Source: Achromobacter aegrifaciens
GTDB lineage: Bacteria; Pseudomonadota; Gammaproteobacteria; Burkholderiales; Burkholderiaceae_B
Length of the DNA: 64,000 nt
Direction of reading: 5' to 3'
Assembly (NCBI RefSeq): GCF_902859735.1
Contig: NZ_CADIJY010000019.1
Location: 1 to 64,000, forward strand
In this document: piece by piece, positions 58,381 to 64,000 of the stretch
How positions within the stretch are numbered: the stretch's first letter is position 1
Layout of the letters: every line of letters begins with the position of its first letter
Notes under the pieces: generated by a model
Seen by the model: only the letters and a program-made list of their open reading frames with translations
Told to the model about the DNA's origin: nothing
The model's database searches: none
Translations under genes and position numbers: made by a program

Positions 58381-58433
58381 GAATGTTTACCTGAAGAACG
58401 CCAAGTGATGCGTGGGCGTCGCCCAAACGAAAA

Positions 58434-58467
58434 AGCGGCTGAGGGGGCGTAAGCCCGCTCAGCCGCT
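58434..58467 (-). terminator. Terminator-like hairpin in the hisZ leader
   Basis: A 10-bp outer stem (58434-58443 with 58458-58467) and 4-bp inner stem with GTAA loop; the minus strand then reads TTTTTCGTTT. It lies only about 55 nt upstream of the hisZ start, so it could act as an attenuator as well as a back-up terminator. Confidence 0.6.
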
Positions 58468-58592
58468 GCGGAATGTTTTCTAGCTTACGGGGTATTGTAC
58501 ATGGTTCGGCGGCCAATGCCAGCCGGGACTGCCGCGGCAGCTTAACCGTCCCCTATTGCGGGGAATTCGGGATGCCGCCTTGCCAGCAAGCA

Positions 58593-58622
58593 AAAAGCCC
58601 CTTGGACTTCCAAGGGGCTTTT
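58593..58622. terminator. Terminator after hflC
   Basis: A 13-bp stem (58593-58605 with 58610-58622) with a 4-nt loop; A-rich on one side and T-rich on the other, so it works in both directions. It lies 22 bp after the hflC stop. Confidence 0.8.
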
Positions 58623-58644
58623 CTTCCGCATTACCGTCGCCGCA

Positions 58645-59547
58645 TCACTTGGCCGGCACGGTCACCGGCGCCAGGGCGTCGCCGGTGGGATCCTTCATGA
58701 ACTGGAAGAAGCTGGAGCTGGGGTCGACCACCAGCACGTCGCCCGGCTTCGAGAACGAAGCGCGGTAGGCCTCCAGGCTCTTGTAGTACGTGTAGAACTG
58801 CGGGTTCTTGCCGTAGGCCTGCGAATAGATCGCGGCAGCCGCGGCATCGCCCTCACCCATGATGCCCTGGGCCTTGGCGTAGGCCTGGGCCACGATGACT
58901 TCACGCTGACGGTCAGCTTCGGCGCGGATCTTTTCGCCTTCGGCGGCGCCGATGGAACGCAGCTCGTTGGCGACGCGCGTACGCTCCGCTTCCATGCGGC
59001 GATACACCGATTCCGAAATTTCCGGCGCAAACTCGATGCGGCGCAGACGCACGTCGACGATCTGGACGCCCAACGGTTCGGCGCGCTTGGCGACGTTGGT
59101 CAGGATTTCGGCCATGATCTTGTCGCGTTCGGTCGAGACCACGTCGCGCACCGTGCGCACGTTGACCGAAGCGTTCAACGCGTCGCGGATCAGCGCCTGC
59201 AGGCGCTCCTGCGCCACGCGCTCGTTGCCGCCGGTGGACACGTAGTACTGGCGCGGATCCAGAATGCGCCACTTGACGTACGAATCGATCAGCAGGTTCT
59301 TCTTTTCGGAAGTCTGGATGCGTTCGGCTTCGTTGGTTTCGATGGTCAGAATGCGCTTGTCGAGCGTCACGACATTCTGGAACGGAGGCGGCGCCTTGAA
59401 GTAAAGGCCGGGTTCGTTGATGGTCTTGCGTACTTCACCCAGCGAGAACACCAGGGCGTAGTCGCGCTCGCGCACGACGAAGACGCAGGAAGAAAGGGCG
59501 GCCAGCACGATGAGCAGGCCGACCAGGATAGGCATGAGACGTTGCAT
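58645..59547 (-). CDS. hflC: HflC, regulator of FtsH protease
   Basis: 300 aa. One N-terminal TM (MPILVGLLIVLAALSSCVFVV) and a periplasmic SPFH/prohibitin domain (RRIEFAPEISESVYRRMEAERTRVANELRSIGAAEGEKIRAEADR). With HflK it forms a large membrane cage that encloses FtsH and modulates its proteolysis. A GAGGAG site precedes the ATG; hflK ends 18 nt upstream. Confidence 0.96.
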   Translation of the reverse strand: MQRLMPILVGLLIVLAALSSCVFVVRERDYALVFSLGEVRKTINEPGLYFKAPPPFQNVVTLDKRILTIETNEAERIQTSEKKNLLIDSYVKWRILDPRQYYVSTGGNERVAQERLQALIRDALNASVNVRTVRDVVSTERDKIMAEILTNVAKRAEPLGVQIVDVRLRRIEFAPEISESVYRRMEAERTRVANELRSIGAAEGEKIRAEADRQREVIVAQAYAKAQGIMGEGDAAAAAIYSQAYGKNPQFYTYYKSLEAYRASFSKPGDVLVVDPSSSFFQFMKDPTGDALAPVTVPAK

Positions 59548-59565
59548 GATCAGGACTCCTCCGGG

Positions 59566-60864
59566 TTAGCGCGACGTACGGTCGCGAGGCAGCGTGTTGC
59601 TATTGCTGCTGCCGGAAGACTGAGGCACCGGCGCGGCGCTGCCGCGAGCCGGCGACTGCGCGGGCGGAGCCAGCGTGGTCGAACCGGAACCGGCGACACC
59701 GGACTTGCTGGCGTCCTGAGCTGCCAGATGCATGATCTTGTCCAAGGGCAGGTACAGCATGTTGTTGTTGCTCTTGGTGTCGACCATGACCTTGCTGGCG
59801 CGCGTGAAGATCTCCTGCATGCTCTCCAGATACATGCGCTGGCGCATGACCTGCGGCGACTTTTCGTATTCGCCGAGGATGCTGGTGAAGCGCGAGGTAT
59901 TACCCTGGGCGTCACCGACAACCTTGGCCTTGTAGCCTTCGGCCTGCTCCGTCATGCGGGAAGCCTGGCCGCTGGCCAGCGGCACGACCTGGTTGGCGTA
60001 GGCCTGGCCTTCGTTGATCTGGCGCTCGCGGTCCTGGCCCGCCTTGACGGCGTCGTCGAACGCGGCTTGCACCTGTTCAGGCGGCTGCACGTTCTGGATG
60101 GCCACAGTACTGACCTGCACGCCAGTCTGGTAGCGGTCCAGGATCTGCTGCATCAGGGTTTGCACTTGCGTGGCCACCGTGGTGCGGCCTTCGTAGAGCA
60201 CGAAGTCCATGGACTGCTTGCCCACGACTTCGCGCATGGCCGTTTCTGAGGCCTGGCGGACGGATTCATCCGGATCGCGCGTCATGAAGAGGTAGTCGGG
60301 CGCGCCATCGGCACGCAGGCGGTACTGCACGACGAACTGCATATCGACGATGTTCTCGTCCGTCGTGAGCATCAGCGCTTCAGGCAGAACCTTGTTGCGC
60401 GCGCCGCCACGGAAACCGACTTCGAACGTGCGCAGTTGCGACACGTTGACCATTTCGTGGCTTTGAATGGGGTACGGCAGGCGCCATTGGAAACCGGCTT
60501 GCGACGTCGACTTGTACTTGCCGAACTGTGTCACAACCGCGACCTGGCCTTCCTGCACGATGTAGAAACCGCTGGCCAGCCAGATGCCGGCCGCGACCAG
60601 GGCGATCACCCCCAGGCCGATGCGCGCACCGCGCGGCGACGGCGGCGTCATGCCGCCGCGGTTTCCGGGGCGGTTATTGCCGCCCCCGCCCTTGCGCCCG
60701 AACAACGATCCGATGCGATTGTTGAAATCGCGCCAGACCTCGTCCAGGTCGGGAGGGCCGTCTCCGTTGCCTTGGGGCCGCTTGGGCGGCGGCTCGGAGC
60801 CATTGTTGTTCCCACGACCCCAGCCGGGGTCATTCAGATTGAAGAGTTTGATAATTCGCGGCAT
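59566..60864 (-). CDS. hflK: HflK, regulator of FtsH protease
   Basis: 432 aa from the ATG at 60864. A Gly/Pro/Asn-rich cytoplasmic N-terminus (residues 10-75) precedes the TM (IGLGVIALVAAGIWLASGF), an SPFH domain (TTDENIVDMQFVVQYRL, LMQQILDRYQTGVQV) and a Ser-rich tail. Partner of HflC. The start lies inside the 3' end of hflX (35-nt overlap), so translation is probably coupled. Confidence 0.95.
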   Translation of the reverse strand: MPRIIKLFNLNDPGWGRGNNNGSEPPPKRPQGNGDGPPDLDEVWRDFNNRIGSLFGRKGGGGNNRPGNRGGMTPPSPRGARIGLGVIALVAAGIWLASGFYIVQEGQVAVVTQFGKYKSTSQAGFQWRLPYPIQSHEMVNVSQLRTFEVGFRGGARNKVLPEALMLTTDENIVDMQFVVQYRLRADGAPDYLFMTRDPDESVRQASETAMREVVGKQSMDFVLYEGRTTVATQVQTLMQQILDRYQTGVQVSTVAIQNVQPPEQVQAAFDDAVKAGQDRERQINEGQAYANQVVPLASGQASRMTEQAEGYKAKVVGDAQGNTSRFTSILGEYEKSPQVMRQRMYLESMQEIFTRASKVMVDTKSNNNMLYLPLDKIMHLAAQDASKSGVAGSGSTTLAPPAQSPARGSAAPVPQSSGSSNSNTLPRDRTSR

Positions 60865-61936
60865 TGTTTCCCACAATCTGTCCGGTTTCCGCAATTGCCC
60901 CGCGCAACGCATCCAAACCGGCGCGCTCGGTGGCGCTTACAAATACTCGCGCAATCGTACCATGTGCATCGCGTTCCACCCGCGGCTCCAATCCGGCGAG
61001 ATCGATCTTGTTGTAGACCAGAATGGTGGGAATCGAGGCCGCGCCGATTTCGGCCAGAACCTTGTTCACCTCAAAGATCTGCTCATCGCGCTGCGGGCTG
61101 GCGGCATCGACCACGTGCAGCAGCAGGTCGGCATGCACGGTTTCTTCCAGGGTGGCGCGGAACGCCGCGATCAGGCCGTGGGGCAGATCGCGGATGAACC
61201 CGACCGTATCGGACACCACCACCGAGCCCGCCCCTTCGATCCAGATGCGGCGCGTGGTCGTATCCAGCGTCGCGAACAACTGGTCGGCGGCGTAGCTGTC
61301 GGCGCGCGTCAAGGCATTGAACAAGGTGGACTTGCCAGCGTTGGTATAGCCGACCAGCGATACCGACAGCGCACCGCCGCGCGCGCGCGCCCGGCGCTGG
61401 GTCACGCGCTGGCGTTCGACCTTGTCCAGCCGCTCGCGCAGCACCTTGACCTTGGCGCCGATCATGCGGCGGTCCATTTCGAGCTGGGATTCACCCGGTC
61501 CGCGCATGCCGATACCGCCGCGCTGCCGCTCCAGGTGGCTCCACATGCGGGTCAGGCGTGTGGCCAGATGCTGCAGCTGGGCCAATTCGACCTGCAGCTT
61601 GCCTTCATGGCTCTTCGCGCGCAGCGCGAAGATGTCGAGAATGAGCGCAACGCGATCCACCACGCGCAAGTTGAAGGCGCGTTCCAGGTTGCGTTGCTGT
61701 GCGGGGGACAGCGGCTGGTCGAAAAGGACGATGTCGGCCAGCAAGGCCTGGGCCATCGCCACGCCCTCATCGGCCTTGCCTGAACCGATGAAGAACTTGG
61801 CGTCGGGTCTGTCCCGCCGTGCCGTCAAGGTGCCGACGATTTCCGCGCCAGCGCCCTTGGCCAGCATGGCGAATTCCTCGGCATGGGCCGCGAAGTCCGG
61901 ATCTCCCAGATCCACGCTGATAATCAGAGCGCGCAT
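60830..61936 (-). CDS. hflX: HflX, ribosome-associated GTPase
   Basis: 368 aa. Glycine-rich N-terminal HflX domain (FFIGSGKADEG, FDQPLSPAQQRNLERA), GRGPGESQLE-like GMRGPGESQLEMDRR, then the GTPase with G1 GYTNAGKSTLFNAL, G3 DTVGFIRDLP and G4 NKID. HflX splits stalled or hibernating 70S ribosomes, for example after heat shock. It lies between hfq and hflK on the minus strand. Confidence 0.96.
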   Translation of the reverse strand: MRALIISVDLGDPDFAAHAEEFAMLAKGAGAEIVGTLTARRDRPDAKFFIGSGKADEGVAMAQALLADIVLFDQPLSPAQQRNLERAFNLRVVDRVALILDIFALRAKSHEGKLQVELAQLQHLATRLTRMWSHLERQRGGIGMRGPGESQLEMDRRMIGAKVKVLRERLDKVERQRVTQRRARARGGALSVSLVGYTNAGKSTLFNALTRADSYAADQLFATLDTTTRRIWIEGAGSVVVSDTVGFIRDLPHGLIAAFRATLEETVHADLLLHVVDAASPQRDEQIFEVNKVLAEIGAASIPTILVYNKIDLAGLEPRVERDAHGTIARVFVSATERAGLDALRGAIAETGQIVGNNAANYQTLQSE

Positions 61937-61967
61937 ACATGCACCATATTGGAGCCAAAGCGAAAAT

Positions 61968-61995
61968 GCCCGCCGACGAGGACCGTCCGGCGGGC
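61968..61995 (-). terminator. Hairpin between hfq and hflX
   Basis: An 8-bp stem (GCCCGCCG at 61968-61975 with CGGCGGGC at 61988-61995), with possible extension, is followed on the minus strand by ATTTTCG. It lies 25 bp after the hfq stop and may separate hfq from hflX expression. Confidence 0.65.
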
Positions 61996-62020
61996 AATAA
62001 AAGGTAAAGCTGGAGCGAGA

Positions 62021-62257
62021 TTACTCAGCAGGGACTTCCACCTGGAAATTCACGGCGCGCGCGGGGACGACGGTCGAAATGGCGTGCTTGTAGACCATTT
62101 GCGTGACCGTATTGCGCAGCAGCACCACGTACTGGTCGAAGGATTCGATTTGCCCTTGAAGCTTGATGCCGTTCACCAAGTAAATCGACACGGGCACATG
62201 GTCCTTGCGCAGCGTGTTCAGGAACGGATCTTGCAGAGTTTGCCCTTTATTGCTCAT
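62021..62257 (-). CDS. hfq: RNA chaperone Hfq
   Basis: 78 aa. [35 protein letters not shown] starts the Sm1 motif; the Sm2 motif is [10 protein letters not shown]. The hexamer pairs small RNAs with mRNAs. The acidic C-terminal tail of E. coli Hfq is almost absent, as usual in this group. TGGAGCC precedes the ATG. Confidence 0.98.
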   Translation of the reverse strand: MSNKGQTLQDPFLNTLRKDHVPVSIYLVNGIKLQGQIESFDQYVVLLRNTVTQMVYKHAISTVVPARAVNFQVEVPAE

Positions 62258-62290
62258 TGGCCAGGCTCCATTTGTTTGTTATTGAGTGGT

Positions 62291-62319
62291 GGCGTACTTC
62301 TGTACTGGTGGGGTACGCC
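62291..62319. promoter_or_regulatory. GTAC-containing inverted repeat upstream of hfq
   Basis: Arms GGCGTAC (62291-62297) and GTACGCC (62313-62319) flank a 15-nt centre that also holds GTAC; another GTAC follows near 62327. The symmetry suggests an operator or mRNA hairpin about 35-60 nt upstream of hfq. Confidence 0.3.
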
Positions 62320-62413
62320 GAAACTTGTACTCTACAGGGTTTTCCCGGCCCGTGCTACTTGGGCAGGAAGCAAAAGTGACACCAGAGTTTTCCGACTGGA
62401 AAGCTGCTGCCGC

Positions 62414-63487
62414 TCAAGCCTGCAGGACCTCCGCAAGCGCCTTCAACAGCAGTTCGCACTGCTCGTCGGTGCCCACGGTAATTCGCAAAAATTGATCGAT
62501 GCGTTCATGGCGGAAATGACGCACGATGATGCTGCGCTCGCGCAAGGCGGCAGCCAGACCGGCGGCATCCTTGTTGGGGTGCCGTGCGAACACGAAGTTC
62601 GCGGCCGAGGGCAGCACCTCGAAGCCCAGGGACTGCAGCCCCTCCGTCATCCGCGAACGGGTGTCGATCACGGCCTGGCGGGTGCGTTCAAAGTACTCCA
62701 CGTCTTCCAGGGCCGCCACCGCTCCCGCAGAGGCAAGACGGTCGATGGGGTAGGAGTTGAAACTGTTCTTTACACGCTCAAGCCCGTCGATGAGTTCGGC
62801 GCTGCCTACGGCAAAACCGACGCGCAAGCCCGCCAGCGAACGCGACTTGGACAGCGTCTGCACCACCAGCAGATTGTCGTAGCGGTCCACCAAAGGAATG
62901 ACGGACTCTCCGCCAAAATCCACGTAGGCCTCATCCACCACGACGACCGCGTCGGGATTGCCGGCCACGATGCGCTCGACCTCCGCCGCGCTGAGGGCGC
63001 GGCCGGTGGGCGCATTGGGATTCGGGAAGATGATGGCGCCCGCCTGCCCCTTGGCGCCGGGCAGATAGTCTTCGACTGCGATGCTGAAATCGGCCGTCAG
63101 CGGCACCGTTTCGTACTGGATGCCGTACAGGCCGCAATAGACCGGATAGAAGCTGTAGGTAATGTCCGGAAAGCGCAGCGGGCGTTCATGCTTGAGCAAC
63201 GCAAGGAAGACATGCGCCAGCACTTCGTCGGAGCCGTTGCCCACGAAGACCTGGCCCGGCTGCACACCGACCGTGCCGGCGATGGCCTGCCGCAGGCGGT
63301 CGGACGAAGGATCCGGATAGAGCTTAAGGGTGTCGTCGCAGGCCGAGCGGATCGCGTCGAGCACCCTGGGCGACGGGCCGTAAGGATGCTCGTTGGTGTT
63401 CAACTTGACCAGATTCTGAAGCTTGGGCTGCTCGCCCGGAACATACGGACTGAGCGTCCCGACCACGGGACTCCAGAAGCGGCTCAT
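62414..63487 (-). CDS. hisC: Histidinol-phosphate aminotransferase
   Basis: 357 aa. PLP-dependent class II aminotransferase: [45 protein letters not shown] and the PLP-Lys in [18 protein letters not shown]. It converts imidazole-acetol phosphate to histidinol phosphate. It begins 3 bp after the der stop codon and lies upstream of hfq, separated from the other his genes. Confidence 0.96.
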   Translation of the reverse strand: MSRFWSPVVGTLSPYVPGEQPKLQNLVKLNTNEHPYGPSPRVLDAIRSACDDTLKLYPDPSSDRLRQAIAGTVGVQPGQVFVGNGSDEVLAHVFLALLKHERPLRFPDITYSFYPVYCGLYGIQYETVPLTADFSIAVEDYLPGAKGQAGAIIFPNPNAPTGRALSAAEVERIVAGNPDAVVVVDEAYVDFGGESVIPLVDRYDNLLVVQTLSKSRSLAGLRVGFAVGSAELIDGLERVKNSFNSYPIDRLASAGAVAALEDVEYFERTRQAVIDTRSRMTEGLQSLGFEVLPSAANFVFARHPNKDAAGLAAALRERSIIVRHFRHERIDQFLRITVGTDEQCELLLKALAEVLQA

Positions 63488-63490
63488 GGA

Positions 63491-64000
63491 TCAGCTTTCC
63501 TGCGTGTAGGGGTTGTGCGAAGACTTGAATTCGATGCGCAGCGGCGTACCGGCCAGGTCGAACGCATTGCGGAAGCGCGTTTCCAGGTAGCGGCGATAGG
63601 AGTCCGGAATGGCGTCCAGCGCATTGCCGTGGATGACGACCAGCGGCGGGTTCTGACCGCCCTGGTGCGCATAGCGCATCTTGGGACGGAAGATACCCTT
63701 GCGGGGCGGCTGCTGCTGTTCGACAGCGATCTGCAGCTCGCGCGTCAGCTTGGGCGTGGACAGCTTGGCGAACGCCGCGGCGTGCGCCGCGTTGATCGAC
63801 TTGAGCAAGGGCTTCACGCCCTGCCCGCGCAGCGCCGAAATGGTGTGCATGCGCGCGAACGACAGGAAGCGCAGCTTGCGCTGGAATTCGCGTTCGATGC
63901 GTTCCTTGGCTTCGCCGTCCAGGCCATCCCATTTGTTGATGGCCACGACCACGGCGCGGCCCGTTTCCAGCACGAAGCCTGCAATGTGCGCATCCTGCTC
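63491..64000 (-). CDS. der: Ribosome-assembly GTPase Der (EngA), 3' part
   Basis: The last 169 residues; the start lies beyond the right edge. G4 of the second GTPase domain is visible ([19 protein letters not shown]), then G5-like ISALRGQGV and the KH-like C-terminal domain ([45 protein letters not shown]). Der has two tandem GTPase domains and is needed for 50S assembly. Confidence 0.95.
   Translation of the reverse strand, partial: EQDAHIAGFVLETGRAVVVAINKWDGLDGEAKERIEREFQRKLRFLSFARMHTISALRGQGVKPLLKSINAAHAAAFAKLSTPKLTRELQIAVEQQQPPRKGIFRPKMRYAHQGGQNPPLVVIHGNALDAIPDSYRRYLETRFRNAFDLAGTPLRIEFKSSHNPYTQES

Overview
The window is about 64 kb of GC-rich (mid-60s % by eye), tightly packed betaproteobacterial chromosome. 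The content points to Alcaligenaceae, the Bordetella/Achromobacter group: a BrtA/LapA-type adhesin locus with lapG-lapD, a Bug-family solute receptor, an rpoD with a long Lys/Ala-rich N-terminus, and the run der-hisC-hfq-hflX-hflK-hflC-hisZ-purA. Species cannot be fixed without a search.

Layout. 1-12 kb (+): a biofilm adhesion module with the 3' part of one giant RTX adhesin, a complete second adhesin that carries the LapG-cleavable retention module, the periplasmic protease lapG and the c-di-GMP receptor lapD. 12-20 kb: a minus-strand trio (EAL phosphodiesterase, aroC, M48 lipoprotein protease), then a second LapD-like gene overlapping a 7-TM sensor kinase, with a response regulator facing them. 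20-27 kb: housekeeping and membrane genes (selO, DUF2069, yihY/brkB, CBS protein, dusA, thrB, BPSS1780-type protein). 27-36 kb (-): a ten-gene Tad/Flp pilus operon joined mostly by 4-bp ATGA overlaps. 36.5-45.6 kb (-): a CoA-dependent catabolic cluster (thiolase-like protein plus DUF35, CoA-transferase, biotin-dependent carboxylase, Bug receptor, SDR, MaoC) with a divergent LysR gene. 46.7-49.4 kb: small lipoproteins and orphan genes plus an eroded phage spanin (Rz/Rz1) remnant next to a CAU tRNA. 49.4-54.8 kb (-): rpsU-dnaG-rpoD, the macromolecular synthesis operon. 55-64 kb (-): a phosphoribosyltransferase, purA, hisZ, hflC, hflK, hflX, hfq, hisC and the 3' end of der.

How the parts work together. 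Known Lap biology predicts that LapD, when bound to c-di-GMP, holds LapG so that the adhesins stay on the surface; the nearby EAL protein could lower c-di-GMP. The second LapD-like protein has Ser where LapD has the LapG-contacting Trp, and its gene overlaps a histidine kinase gene. This makes the 15.6-20.2 kb block the best candidate for an undescribed signalling module. The catabolic cluster is the second candidate: its thiolase-like enzyme appears to lack the usual nucleophilic Cys and is paired with a DUF35 protein, as in steroid side-chain retro-aldolases. All functions come from reading motifs; no database search was run.
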